From assembly GCF_004295485.1 (NCBI RefSeq), contig NZ_CP036164.1, positions 124,001 to 188,000 of the forward strand: a DNA stretch of 64,000 nucleotides, read 5' to 3'. Below, in pieces: positions 43,279-52,186 of the stretch (position 1 is the first letter of the stretch; every line of letters starts with the position of its first letter). Position numbers and translations under genes: made by a program. Source of the DNA: Janibacter limosus. Its GTDB lineage: Bacteria > Actinomycetota > Actinomycetes > Actinomycetales > Dermatophilaceae. Under the pieces are notes generated by a model. That model was not told where the DNA came from. It was given only the letters and a program-made list of their open reading frames with translations, and ran no database searches.

Positions 43279-44520
43279 GTGAGCGACAGCGACGTCGCCG
43301 GCCACGCCGGGACCCGAGGACGTATGGCGGGGGCCTTCGAGCCCTCGCCCGAGATGGGGCCCACGCCCCCTTCGCAGATCTCGGGGCACTTCTCCGACGA
43401 CAACCCGGAGATGGTCCAGTTCGTCGACGCGGACGGCAACCGTCTGGCGACCAACGAGACCAATGCCCCGTACGCCCAGATCGTCGAGGACATGACGAGC
43501 GAGGACGCGCGGATCATCTACCGCGACCTCGTGCTCGTGCGCCGCATCGACGCCGAGGGCTTCGCCCTCCAGCGTCAGGGTGAGCTCGGCCTGTGGCCGA
43601 GCCTCTTCGGCCAGGAGGCCGCGCAGGTGGGCGCCGGTCGCGCCCTGCGCAGCCAGGACTACGCCTTCCCCGGCTACCGCGAGCACGGCGTCGCGTGGTG
43701 TCGCGGGGTCGACCCGGTGAGCCTCTTCGGCATGTTCCGCGGGGTCAACCACGGCGGGTGGGACTCCAACGAGAACAACTTCCACCTCTACACGATCGTC
43801 ATCGGCAACCAGATGCTCCACGCGGTGGGCTACGGCATGGGCATCGCGGCCGACGGTGACGTGGGGACCGGCGACCCGGAGCGCGACGCGGCCGTCATGG
43901 CCTTCACCGGCGACGGCGGCACGAGCCAGGGCGACTTCAACGAGGCCCTCGTCTTCGCGGCCGTGACCAATGCCCCGGTCGTCTTCTTCGTGCAGAACAA
44001 CCAGTGGGCCATCTCCGAGCCCAACGACAAGCAGTTCATCATCCCGCCGTACCAGCGCGCCCGCGGCTTCGGCTTCCCCGGCGTGCTCGTCGACGGCAAC
44101 GACCCGCTGGCCAGCTATGCCGTCGCCAAGGACGCGCTCGACAAGGCGCGCAGCGGCCAGGGTCCGACGCTGATCGAGGCCTACACCTACCGGATGGGCG
44201 CGCACACGACCTCCGACGACCCGACCAAGTACCGCAGCGACGCCGAGGTCGAGATCTGGAAGCACAAGGACCCGATCAAGCGGATGCGTGGCTTCATGCA
44301 GGAGCGCGGCCACGCCGACCCCGAGTTCTTCGCCGCGGTCGACGCGGAGGCCGACGAGGTCGCCGCTCGCATCCGCAAGGCCTGCCAGGAGATGCCCGAC
44401 CCGGAGCTGCCGACGATGTTCGACAACCAGTACACCGAGCCGCACCCGCTGGTGGAGGCCGAGCGCGAGGAGTTCCTCGCCTACCACGCCGGCTTCGCCG
44501 AGGAAGGGGGCCAGGCATGA
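43279..44520 (+). CDS. bkdA: Branched-chain 2-oxoacid dehydrogenase E1 alpha
   Basis: 413 residues. Thiamine-diphosphate motif GDGGTSQGDFNEAL...NN (about residues 212-240), phosphorylation-loop region YRMGAHTTSDDPTKYR. It oxidatively decarboxylates 2-oxo acids with E1 beta. GTG at 43279 has GGGAG at five bases; the first 40 residues are poorly conserved linker. Overlaps the next gene by four bases. Pyruvate cannot be excluded as substrate, but the bkd type and the nearby HIBYL-CoA hydrolase fit valine/leucine/isoleucine degradation. Confidence 0.9.
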   Translation: MSDSDVAGHAGTRGRMAGAFEPSPEMGPTPPSQISGHFSDDNPEMVQFVDADGNRLATNETNAPYAQIVEDMTSEDARIIYRDLVLVRRIDAEGFALQRQGELGLWPSLFGQEAAQVGAGRALRSQDYAFPGYREHGVAWCRGVDPVSLFGMFRGVNHGGWDSNENNFHLYTIVIGNQMLHAVGYGMGIAADGDVGTGDPERDAAVMAFTGDGGTSQGDFNEALVFAAVTNAPVVFFVQNNQWAISEPNDKQFIIPPYQRARGFGFPGVLVDGNDPLASYAVAKDALDKARSGQGPTLIEAYTYRMGAHTTSDDPTKYRSDAEVEIWKHKDPIKRMRGFMQERGHADPEFFAAVDAEADEVAARIRKACQEMPDPELPTMFDNQYTEPHPLVEAEREEFLAYHAGFAEEGGQA

Positions 44521-45506
44521 GCGGCACCCGACTCTCCCTCGCCAAGGGGCTGAACGCCGGCCTGCGCAAGGCGATGGACAAGGACCCCAAGGTCGTCCTC
44601 ATGGGCGAGGACGTCGGCAAGCTCGGCGGCGTCTTCCGCATCACCGAGGGCCTGCAGAAGGACTTCGGTGACCACCGCGTCATCGACACCCCGCTCGCCG
44701 AGTCCGGGATCGTCGGCACCGCGGTCGGGCTGGCGCTGCGCGGCTACCGCCCCGTCGTCGAGATCCAGTTCGACGGCTTCGTCTACCCGGCCTTCGACCA
44801 GATCGTCAGCCAGGTCGCCAAGATGCACTCCCGCTCCCTCGGGCACCTCAAGATGCCGATGGTCATCCGCATCCCCTGCGGTGGCGGCATCGGCGCGGTC
44901 GAGCACCACAGCGAGTCCAACGAGGCCTACTTCGCGCACACCGCCGGCCTGCGGGTCGTCTCGTGCAGCAACGCGGCGGACGCCTACTGGATGATCCAGC
45001 AGGCCATCGAGAGTGATGACCCGGTGATCTTCTTCGAGCCCAAGCGCCGGTACCACGAGCGGGGTGAGACCGAGATCGACGAAGGGGGTTCCCCTGACCT
45101 TGGTCTGTACGACGCCCGCGTGGCCAAGGAGGGCAGCGACCTCACGTTGCTCTGCTACGGACCGATGGTCAAGACCTGCCTCCAGGCCGCCGCGGCGGCT
45201 CAGGAGGAGGGCCGCAACCTCGAGGTCATCGACCTGCGCTCGCTCAGCCCGCTCGACCTGCCGACGATCACGTCGTCGGTGAAGAAGACCGGTCGGGCCG
45301 TCGTCGTCCACGAGGCGCAGACCTTCGTCAGTCTCGGTGCGGAGATCGCCGCCCGGGTCCAGGAGGAGTGCTTCTACCACCTCGAGGCGCCCGTGCTGCG
45401 GGTCGGTGGGTACAACATCCCGTACCCGCCCAGCCGCTTCGAGGAGGAGTACCTCCCGACCCTCGACCGCGTCCTCGACGCCGTCGACCGCTCTTTCGCG
45501 CACTGA
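44517..45506 (+). CDS. bkdB: Branched-chain 2-oxoacid dehydrogenase E1 beta
   Basis: 329 residues. Motifs MGEDVGKLGGVF, PLAESGIVGTAVGLALRG, QFDGFVYPAFDQIVSQVAK, GGIGAVEHHSE are typical. ATG overlaps the E1-alpha stop. It forms the alpha2beta2 decarboxylase that hands acyl groups to the E2 encoded 12 bases downstream. Confidence 0.93.
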   Translation: MSGTRLSLAKGLNAGLRKAMDKDPKVVLMGEDVGKLGGVFRITEGLQKDFGDHRVIDTPLAESGIVGTAVGLALRGYRPVVEIQFDGFVYPAFDQIVSQVAKMHSRSLGHLKMPMVIRIPCGGGIGAVEHHSESNEAYFAHTAGLRVVSCSNAADAYWMIQQAIESDDPVIFFEPKRRYHERGETEIDEGGSPDLGLYDARVAKEGSDLTLLCYGPMVKTCLQAAAAAQEEGRNLEVIDLRSLSPLDLPTITSSVKKTGRAVVVHEAQTFVSLGAEIAARVQEECFYHLEAPVLRVGGYNIPYPPSRFEEEYLPTLDRVLDAVDRSFAH

Positions 45507-45518
45507 CCAGGAGGACAC

Positions 45519-46949
45519 GTGGCCGTCAAGAACTTCAACCTGCCCGACCCCGGTGAGGGCCTGACCGAGGCCGAGATCACGACCTGGAAGGTCAAGGTCG
45601 GCGACGAGGTCGCCGTCAACGACATCGTCATCGAGGTCGAGACCGCCAAGTCGCTCGTCGAGCTGCCGATCCCCTTCGCGGGCAAGGTCGTCGAGCTCCT
45701 CGCCGCCGAGGGTGACACCGTCGACGTGGGCGCCCCGATCATCGCCGTCGAGGTCGCGGGCTCGGACCCCGAGCCGGCCGCCCCCGCGGCGCCCGCCGCC
45801 GAGGAGGGCGACGAGTCCAGTGGGCCCAACCTCGTCGGCTACGGGGCCAAGGCCGCCAGCACCCGCCGTCGCGCCCGCAAGAGCGCCCCCGCGTCAGCTC
45901 CGGCCGCTGCACCCCCGGTCCCTGAGGAGGTTGAGCAGCAACCGTCTCGAAGGGCAGCCGAGCCGCTCACCCCCGAGCGCACCCGCGCCCTGGCCAAGCC
46001 GCCGGTGCGCAAGCTCGCCAAGGACCTCGGCGTGGACCTGCAGTCGATCACCCCGTCCGGTGACGGTGGCATCGTCACCCGGGCCGACGTCGAGGCGGCG
46101 TCGTCGGGTGGCGGACCGGACGCAGGTCTCGAGGCTCGTTCCTCGCACCTCGACCCGCGTCAGGGAGCGGTTGGTCCGGTCCCTGAGGAGCAAGGCCGCC
46201 CGCGGCCGCAGCGTCTCGAAGGGCCCGGGGCAGGCCAGGACGTGCGCGTCCCGATCAAGGGGGTGCGCAAGGCGACGGCCGCGGCGATGGTCTCGTCGGC
46301 CTTCACCGCGCCCCACGTCACGGAGTTCGTCACCGTCGACGTCAGCGCGATGATGGCGATGGTCGACCGGCTGAAGAAGGACCGTGCCTTCACGGACGTC
46401 AAGGTCACGCCGCTGCTGCTCGTGGCCAAGGCCTTCTGCCTCGCGCTGCGCCGCAACCACGAGGCCAACTCCAGCTGGGACGAGGCCGCGCAGGAGATCG
46501 TCCTGCACGGCGACGTCAACCTCGGCATCGCCGCAGCCACCCCGCGCGGTCTGCTCGTTCCCAACATCACGGCGGCCGACCGGCTCTCGCTGCACGACCT
46601 CGCGGGTGCCCTCGGCAGCCTCGTGGCCACGGCCCGGGAGGGGCGCACGCAGCCCACGGACCTGTCCGGTGGCACCGCGACGATCACCAATGTCGGTGTC
46701 TTCGGTGTCGACACCGGTACCCCGATCCTCAACCCGGGAGAGGCGACGATCCTGGCCTTCGGCGCTGTCCGCCGCATGCCGTGGGTCGTGACGGCGGCCG
46801 ATGGCAGCGAGTCGATCGAGCCGCGCTGGGTCACCCAGCTCGCGCTCTCCTTCGACCACCGGCTCGTCGACGGCGAGCTCGGCTCCAAGCTGCTCGCCGA
46901 CGTGGCCGCGCTGCTGCACGACCCGGGCACGGCCTTCCTCTGGGCCTGA
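45519..46949 (+). CDS. bkdC: Dihydrolipoamide acyltransferase E2 with repeat insertions in linkers
   Basis: 476 residues: lipoyl domain (ETAKSLVELP, lipoyl Lys at about residue 46), peripheral-subunit binding domain (PPVRKLAKDLGVDLQSITPS) and catalytic domain ending SFDHRLVDGELGSKLL. The linkers at about residues 133-146 and 202-236 are encoded by CCCTGAGGAG...TCTCGAAGGG elements, inserted in frame. GTG start with AGGAGG upstream. No E3 gene follows; a shared lipoamide dehydrogenase must be elsewhere. Confidence 0.92.
   Translation: MAVKNFNLPDPGEGLTEAEITTWKVKVGDEVAVNDIVIEVETAKSLVELPIPFAGKVVELLAAEGDTVDVGAPIIAVEVAGSDPEPAAPAAPAAEEGDESSGPNLVGYGAKAASTRRRARKSAPASAPAAAPPVPEEVEQQPSRRAAEPLTPERTRALAKPPVRKLAKDLGVDLQSITPSGDGGIVTRADVEAASSGGGPDAGLEARSSHLDPRQGAVGPVPEEQGRPRPQRLEGPGAGQDVRVPIKGVRKATAAAMVSSAFTAPHVTEFVTVDVSAMMAMVDRLKKDRAFTDVKVTPLLLVAKAFCLALRRNHEANSSWDEAAQEIVLHGDVNLGIAAATPRGLLVPNITAADRLSLHDLAGALGSLVATAREGRTQPTDLSGGTATITNVGVFGVDTGTPILNPGEATILAFGAVRRMPWVVTAADGSESIEPRWVTQLALSFDHRLVDGELGSKLLADVAALLHDPGTAFLWA
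45918..45955. repeat. CCCTGAGGAG...TCTCGAAGGG element 1 in bkdC
   Basis: 38-bp element starting GTCCCTGAGGAGG and ending GTCTCGAAGGGC; encodes VPEEVEQQPSRRA in a linker. Confidence 0.75.
46124..46225. repeat. Dispersed-repeat cluster 2 in bkdC
   Basis: A GGTCTCGAGGCTCG...GCACCTCGACC-type element (46125-46158) is followed by CCCTGAGGAG (46181) ... GTCTCGAAGGGCC. Both stay in frame in the second linker. Confidence 0.7.
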
Positions 46950-46965
46950 GCCGAGCCCCGCACGA

Positions 46966-47006
46966 CGAAGGGCGGACCTCACCGCATCGGTGAGGTCCGC
47001 CCTTCG
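46966..47006. terminator. Bidirectional terminator between bkdC and marR
   Basis: Perfect 19-bp arms CGAAGGGCGGACCTCACCG and complement with the 3-base loop cat, between convergent genes. Confidence 0.8.
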
Positions 47007-47043
47007 TGCTGGGCTCGGCAGTGCGCTCGGTGATGGTGCCCGG

Positions 47044-47487
47044 TCAGCGTTGGTGCCGCTCGTCCGCGGCCACGGAGTCGCAGAAGCGGTCGACGTAGGA
47101 GACGAAGGCGGCGATGTCCTCCTCGCTCCAGTCCGCGAGGAGCTCGGCGTACCACGCCTCACGGCGCTCGACGAGCGCTTCGAGCAGGACGGCGCCCTCG
47201 TCGGTCAGCGCGACGAGCTGGGCGCGGCCGTCGTCGGGGTCGGGGACCTTCTGGAGGAACCCGAGAGAGGTCAGGTGGCTCACCTGGCGGCTCACCGTGG
47301 AGGCGTCGGAGAAGTTGCGTTCGGCGATGTCGCCGACGCGGCTGGGGTGGTCGCGCACGGCGACGAGCACGGAGTGGTGGCTGAACTCGACGTTCGGGTG
47401 GACTCGCGGCGCCCGGGCGCGGGTGGCATGGAGCGTGCGCAGCATGCGAATCACGCTGGTGCTGAGCTGACGGGCTGTGGCAGGCAC
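47044..47487 (-). CDS. MarR-family regulator
   Basis: 147 residues: helix-turn-helix (VGDIAERNFSDASTVSRQVSHL) and wing (DPDDGRAQLVALT). GTG at 47487 has GAGGAA six bases upstream; the longer frame is not needed. It is divergent from copD-ctaG and a TTGCCTAG...GGGCA dyad covers that promoter, so it may regulate both. Confidence 0.88.
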   Translation of the reverse strand: MPATARQLSTSVIRMLRTLHATRARAPRVHPNVEFSHHSVLVAVRDHPSRVGDIAERNFSDASTVSRQVSHLTSLGFLQKVPDPDDGRAQLVALTDEGAVLLEALVERREAWYAELLADWSEEDIAAFVSYVDRFCDSVAADERHQR

Positions 47488-47546
47488 GGCGTTTCCTCGG
47501 GTGGTGGTGGGCTCCCGCGCAGGCGATTCAGGTGTCACGGGTGTAG

Positions 47547-47565
47547 TTGCCTAGATTAGAGGGCA
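47547..47565. promoter_or_regulatory. MarR-type dyad and -10 at the copD-ctaG start
   Basis: Imperfect dyad TTGCCTAGATTAGAGGGCA. TAGATT (47552-47557) would be the -10 of a message starting at the ATG. Confidence 0.45.
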
Positions 47566-49538
47566 TGTCCACCACCTCGAGCATCGGCCGCACCTCATCA
47601 TCGCCGCTCGCAGTCCTCGGTCTCGTGTCGATCGTCGTCGTGCTGGCCGCGACCGCCTTCGGTGGGGGTGCTGCAGCGCTCGAGCTCGGCGACCCCGGCC
47701 CCTTGGTCCGCTGGTCCATCCCGATCCTGCGGACCCTCCACGACGCAGCCGCTGCCGTCACCGTCGGCGCCCTGGTCGTCGGTGCCTTCCTCGTGCCCGA
47801 GACCACCCGCACCACGCGCCGGGAGACGCTCGCCCGGCTCGCCGGGGGAGCGGCGATCGTGTGGTTCCTCGCTGGTCTCGGACGCATGCTCACCGACTTC
47901 GCGTCGCTCGCGGGCATCCCGCTCACCGACCCCCAGTACCTCTCCCAGCTCGTGGCCTTCGTCTGGGACCTCGACAGCACCCGCACCGCGGTCATCTCCT
48001 CGGTCATCGTCGCGGTGATCGCGGTGACGGTGCCCCTGGCCAAGAGCAAGGGAGCCCTGGCCTGGGCGGCGGCGGCCTCGATCCTGGCGCTGCTGCCCCT
48101 CGCCCTGGCGGGCCACTCCGCGGCCAGCCTCGATCACATGAGCGGCGTCAACGCGCTCGCCTTCCACCTGGTCTCAGCGACGGTGTGGATCGGTGGACTG
48201 GTGGCGCTGCTCGTGATCCGGCCATCGCTCGGCACCCATCTGGCGGTCACCACGCGGCGCTACTCGAGCATCGCGGCCTGGTGCTTCGTCCTGCTCGTCT
48301 CCTCGGGGCTGCTCGCGACCTGGATCAACATCGGGGGCCTCGACGGCCTCGACTCGCGCTACGGGGTCCTGCTCATCCTCAAGGCCGTCGCGGCCGTCGT
48401 CCTCGGAGTCATCGGCTGGTGGCACCGCTCCCGCACGATCGCGGCCCTGGAGGCAGGCGCGAAGGGGGCTGCCCCCTTCGTCCGTCTGGCCATCGGCGAG
48501 GTCGCGGTCATGGCGACCGCGATGGGCCTGGGGGTGGCCGTCGGCCGCACGCCCACCCCCGACAGCGCGGAGGCGCCGCCGCGGACGATCGTCTACGACC
48601 TGTCGGGCTACCCGGACCCCGGCCCGCCGAGCTCCACGAGCTGGCTGACCACGTGGCAGGTCGACTGGCTCTGGCTCGCGGTGTCGGTCATCGCGATCGT
48701 CGTCTACGTCAGGTGGGCGCTGCGCCTGCGGGCCCGCGGCGACCACTGGCCGGTGCTGCGCACGATCAGCTGGGTGCTCGGCTGGGTGGTCTTCTTCTAC
48801 TTCACCTCGGCCGGTCCCGGCGTCTACGGCAAGGTCCTCTTCAGCTGGCACATGATCGAGCACATGGGGGTGGCGATGATCGCGCCGCTGCTCATGGTGC
48901 CCGGCGCGCCGATCACGCTCGCCCTGCGGGCCATGCGGGCACGCAAGGACAAGACCCTCGGTCCGCGGGAGGTCATCCTCGCGATCGTCCACTCGAGCTA
49001 TTTGCGAGTGCTCGCCAACCCGGCCGTCGCGGCCTCGCTGTTCTTCTTCAGCCTGGCGATCTTCTACTACAGCCCGCTCTTCGAGCTGGCCATGCGCACC
49101 CACACCGGGCACGTGCTGATGATGGCCCACTTCTTGGCCTCGGGCTACATGTTCGTCTGGGTGCTCATCGGGATCGACCCGGGGCCCAAGCGGTGGCCCC
49201 CGCTGGCGCTCCTCGTCGTGCTGCTCGCCACCATCAGCTTCCATGCCTTCTTCGGCGTCATCCTCACGCAGTCGACCGAGCTCCTCGCGCCGGACTACTT
49301 CGGTCGGCTCGACCTGCAGTGGATGACCGACCCGGCCGCGGACCAGCGCAAGGGCGGAGCCATCGCCTGGGGCGTCGGCGAGGCGCCGACACTGGTCCTC
49401 GCGATGGCCGTGGCCTGGCAGTGGATGCGCAGCGACGGCCGCGAGACCACCCGTCGCGACCGGCGGGCCGACCGGGACGGCGACCTCGAGCTCGAGGCCT
49501 ACAACCGGCACCTCGCCGAGCTCGGCCGCAGGGACTGA
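47565..49538 (+). CDS. CopD-CtaG fusion: copper/cytochrome oxidase assembly membrane protein
   Basis: 657 residues. The N-terminal 330 residues are a CopD domain (eight helices; LHDAAAAVTVGALVVGAFLV, HLVSATVWIGGLVALLVI). The C-terminal part is CtaG_caa3-like (SWHMIEHMGVAMIAPLLMVPGAPITLAL, HVLMMAHFLASGYMFVWVLIG). Such fusions are common in actinobacteria and handle copper for cytochrome c oxidase. ATG at 47565 with no ribosome site and TAGATT just upstream: probably leaderless. Confidence 0.88.
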   Translation: MSTTSSIGRTSSSPLAVLGLVSIVVVLAATAFGGGAAALELGDPGPLVRWSIPILRTLHDAAAAVTVGALVVGAFLVPETTRTTRRETLARLAGGAAIVWFLAGLGRMLTDFASLAGIPLTDPQYLSQLVAFVWDLDSTRTAVISSVIVAVIAVTVPLAKSKGALAWAAAASILALLPLALAGHSAASLDHMSGVNALAFHLVSATVWIGGLVALLVIRPSLGTHLAVTTRRYSSIAAWCFVLLVSSGLLATWINIGGLDGLDSRYGVLLILKAVAAVVLGVIGWWHRSRTIAALEAGAKGAAPFVRLAIGEVAVMATAMGLGVAVGRTPTPDSAEAPPRTIVYDLSGYPDPGPPSSTSWLTTWQVDWLWLAVSVIAIVVYVRWALRLRARGDHWPVLRTISWVLGWVVFFYFTSAGPGVYGKVLFSWHMIEHMGVAMIAPLLMVPGAPITLALRAMRARKDKTLGPREVILAIVHSSYLRVLANPAVAASLFFFSLAIFYYSPLFELAMRTHTGHVLMMAHFLASGYMFVWVLIGIDPGPKRWPPLALLVVLLATISFHAFFGVILTQSTELLAPDYFGRLDLQWMTDPAADQRKGGAIAWGVGEAPTLVLAMAVAWQWMRSDGRETTRRDRRADRDGDLELEAYNRHLAELGRRD

Positions 49539-49613
49539 TCCGACCCGGGTCTCCCCGCCCGATCGCAGGGGCTTCGGCATACTCTGGACGACACCACGAC
49601 GAGAGAGGACGGC

Positions 49614-49814
49614 ATGGGCGGCGAGGCAGTGTTCTGGGTCTTCATCGTCATCTTCAGCCTGCTGATGGTGATCGGTTTCGTCCTCCTCGATCGGCCGCGC
49701 AGGTCACGTGCCGTCCAGACCCATCTCGGGGTGTCCGCTGACCCCAAGGAGCCGCGGGGTCGGCACCTCCCCGCAGACCGCGTGGACCCCACCCAGTCGG
49801 ACAACCGGCTCTGA
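49614..49814 (+). CDS. Small membrane protein, unknown
   Basis: 66 residues: one membrane helix (VFWVFIVIFSLLMVIGFVLL, residues 6-25), then a basic hydrophilic tail. GAGAGGACGGC stands before the ATG. Not recognised; the next gene is also a small membrane protein. Confidence 0.6.
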   Translation: MGGEAVFWVFIVIFSLLMVIGFVLLDRPRRSRAVQTHLGVSADPKEPRGRHLPADRVDPTQSDNRL

Positions 49815-49836
49815 GCCGGGGACAAAGGAGCAACAC

Positions 49837-50040
49837 ATGTACATCGGAGCCGGCATCCTCCTGCTGCTCATCGGTCTCGTCATCGTCTTCGCCTACAACG
49901 GCGACATGTCCATCGCGGGCCTCGACATCGGTGCCATCGGCTGGATCGCCATCGTCCTGGGCGTCCTGGCGATCATCCTGAGCCTGATCCTCGACCGTCG
50001 TCGCCGGGAGACGATCGTGCGCGACGACCGGCGTTACTGA
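49837..50040 (+). CDS. Small two-helix membrane protein (DUF6458-like)
   Basis: 67 residues: two membrane helices (GAGILLLLIGLVIVFAYN and AIGWIAIVLGVLAIILSLIL) and a basic end RRRRETIVRDDRRY. AAAGGAG six bases before the ATG gives a firm start. Resembles a widespread actinobacterial small-protein family of unknown role. Confidence 0.75.
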   Translation: MYIGAGILLLLIGLVIVFAYNGDMSIAGLDIGAIGWIAIVLGVLAIILSLILDRRRRETIVRDDRRY

Positions 50041-50055
50041 GCCGAGCACGAGCAC

Positions 50056-50104
50056 GACGAAGGGGGGTCCCCGCCAGATCAACTGGCGGGGACCCCCCTT
50101 CGTC
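50056..50104. terminator. Bidirectional terminator with 22-bp perfect stem
   Basis: Arms 50056-50077 (GACGAAGGGGGGTCCCCGCC...) and 50083-50104 with loop atcaa, between convergent genes. Confidence 0.85.
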
Positions 50105-50128
50105 AGGTGGTGCGGTGGTGGGCCGTGA

Positions 50129-52000
50129 TCAGAAGGCCGACTCCGGCACGTCCATCAGGGTGTTGTCGGTCGCCTCGGCGATGGCCTTCTCGGAGGCCAG
50201 ACGCGGCAGGACGTTCTTGGCGAAGAAGCTCGCCGCGGCGATCTTGCCGGTGTAGAAGTCCTTGTCCTTGCCGCTCGCGCCGGCCTCGAGGGCCTCGGTG
50301 GCGATGGCGGCCTGGCGCAGGAGCAGCCAGCCGACGACCAGGTCACCGGCACCGAGGAGCAGGCGCGAGGTGTTCTGGCCGACCTTGTAGATGTTGGTGA
50401 TGTCCGCCCCGTCCTGCTTGGGGTCGGAAGCCATGAGGGCCTGGAACATCGCACCCAGGATCCCCTGGACATCCTCGAGGCCCTTGCCGAGCAGCGCCCG
50501 CTCGGCCTTGAGCGCGCAGCCCTGGGCGTCGACGTCCTGGGCGAACTCCTGGATCTGCATCGCGATGTGACCCAGCGCCTGGCCGTTGTCACGCACGATC
50601 TTGCGGAAGAAGAAGTCCATGCCCTGGATCGCGGTCGTGCCCTCGTAGAGGGTGTCGATCTTGGCGTCGCGGACGTACTGCTCGATCGGGTACTCCTGCA
50701 GGAAGCCGGAGCCGCCGAAGGTCTGCAGCGACTCGGTGCCGAGGAGGGTCCAGGCGCGCTCGGAGCCCAGGCCCTTGACGATCGGCAGGAGCAGGTCGTT
50801 GACCCGGTTGGCCATCGCGGCGGGGGAGTCCTCGGCGATCGCCTCGGAGCCGGTGGCCTGCTGCTCGAGGTCCACGGTGTCCTGCTGGGTCGTGGTGTAG
50901 AAGACGAGCGCCCGCAGGCCCTCCGCGTAGGACTTCTGCAGCATGAGGCTGCGCCGCACGTCCGGGTGGTGGGTGATCGTCACCCGCGGTGCGTCCTTGG
51001 CCGGGGTGGTCAGGTCGGCGCCCTGGACGCGCTCCTTGGCGTACTCGAGCGCGTTGAGGTACCCGGTCGAGAGGGTGGCGATGGCCTTGGTGCCGACCAT
51101 CATCCGGGCGTTCTCGATGACGCGGAACATCTGGGCGATGCCATCGTGGACATCGCCGAAGAGGGTGCCGACGGCTGCGTGCTTCTCGCCGAAGGTGACC
51201 TCGCAGGTCGTGGAGACCTTCAGGCCCATCTTCTTCTCGACATTGGTGACGTAGACGCCGTTGCGCTCGCCGAGCTCACCCGTCTCGAGGTCGACCTCGA
51301 ACTTGGTGAGGATGAACAGGCTCAGACCCTTGGTGCCGGGTCCGGCGCCCTCGGGGCGGGCGAGCACGAAGTGGACGACATTGTCGGTCATGTCCGACTC
51401 GGCGGAGGTGATGAAGCGCTTGACGCCCTCGATGTTCCAGGTGCCGTCGCCGTTGTCGGTCGCCTTGGTGCGACCGGCTCCGACGTCCGAGCCGGCGTCG
51501 GGCTCGGTGAGCACCATCGTGCAGTGCCAACCCTTCTCGGCGATCCACTTGGCCAGCTTCTTCTGCTCGGGGGTGCCGAGCAGGTGGAGCAGGTGGGCGA
51601 AGGAGTAGCTCGCGCCGAACATGCCGATGGCGGGATTGGCGCCGAGGACGAGCTCGTTCATGGCCCAGCGAAGGGAGGGGGGTGAGACGGTGCCGTCGAG
51701 CTCAGCGGGCAGGTCGAGGGACCAGAAGCCGGCATCCTGGAAGGCCTTGTAGGACTTCTTGAAGGACTCGGGCATGGCCACCGAGGAGGTCTCCGGGTCG
51801 AAGACCGGGGGGTTGCGGTCGGCGTCGGCGAAGGACTCGGCGAGCTCGTTCTCCGCGAGGCGCGTGTACTCCTTGAGCATCTCGCGTGCGGTGTCGACGT
51901 CGACGTTTTCGTACGGTCCCTGGCCCAGGACGTCGCCGCGGCCGAAGACCTCGAAGAGGTTGAACTCGATGTCGCGCAGGTTGCTCTTGTAGTGACCCAT
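50129..52000 (-). CDS. Large acyl-CoA dehydrogenase (FadE5-like)
   Basis: 623 residues, the long ACAD subgroup with an extra C-terminal domain. FAD/substrate motifs: [32 protein letters not shown], and [17 protein letters not shown] holding the catalytic Glu region. It oxidises acyl-CoA in beta-oxidation. Palindromes TAAGC...GCTTA and GCTTGC-N4-GCAAGC upstream suggest a fatty-acid-responsive repressor. Confidence 0.92.
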   Translation of the reverse strand: MGHYKSNLRDIEFNLFEVFGRGDVLGQGPYENVDVDTAREMLKEYTRLAENELAESFADADRNPPVFDPETSSVAMPESFKKSYKAFQDAGFWSLDLPAELDGTVSPPSLRWAMNELVLGANPAIGMFGASYSFAHLLHLLGTPEQKKLAKWIAEKGWHCTMVLTEPDAGSDVGAGRTKATDNGDGTWNIEGVKRFITSAESDMTDNVVHFVLARPEGAGPGTKGLSLFILTKFEVDLETGELGERNGVYVTNVEKKMGLKVSTTCEVTFGEKHAAVGTLFGDVHDGIAQMFRVIENARMMVGTKAIATLSTGYLNALEYAKERVQGADLTTPAKDAPRVTITHHPDVRRSLMLQKSYAEGLRALVFYTTTQQDTVDLEQQATGSEAIAEDSPAAMANRVNDLLLPIVKGLGSERAWTLLGTESLQTFGGSGFLQEYPIEQYVRDAKIDTLYEGTTAIQGMDFFFRKIVRDNGQALGHIAMQIQEFAQDVDAQGCALKAERALLGKGLEDVQGILGAMFQALMASDPKQDGADITNIYKVGQNTSRLLLGAGDLVVGWLLLRQAAIATEALEAGASGKDKDFYTGKIAAASFFAKNVLPRLASEKAIAEATDNTLMDVPESAF

Positions 52001-52058
52001 GCTGGCGTCTCCTGGTCGTCGTGATGAGCGCCGAGGGTCAGCCCCGGCACCGGGTAGG

Positions 52059-52118
52059 TAAGCAAGCGCTTATCGCCCGCTCCGCACATCTTCGCCCGCG
52101 GTGCTTGCTGGGGCAAGC
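52059..52118. promoter_or_regulatory. Two operator-like dyads upstream of the acyl-CoA dehydrogenase
   Basis: TAAGCAAGCGCTTA (52059-52072, containing AAGCGCTT) and GCTTGCTGGGGCAAGC (52103-52118). The common half-site GCTTGC/GCAAGC suggests one regulator acting on the gene and possibly on the divergent ltrA. Confidence 0.45.
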
Positions 52119-52186
52119 GAAGTGACGGTGAGGAAGACCACAGGCGTTGCCGGGTCAGAGGCGGTTGCCGGGGCGACACTGTCCCG

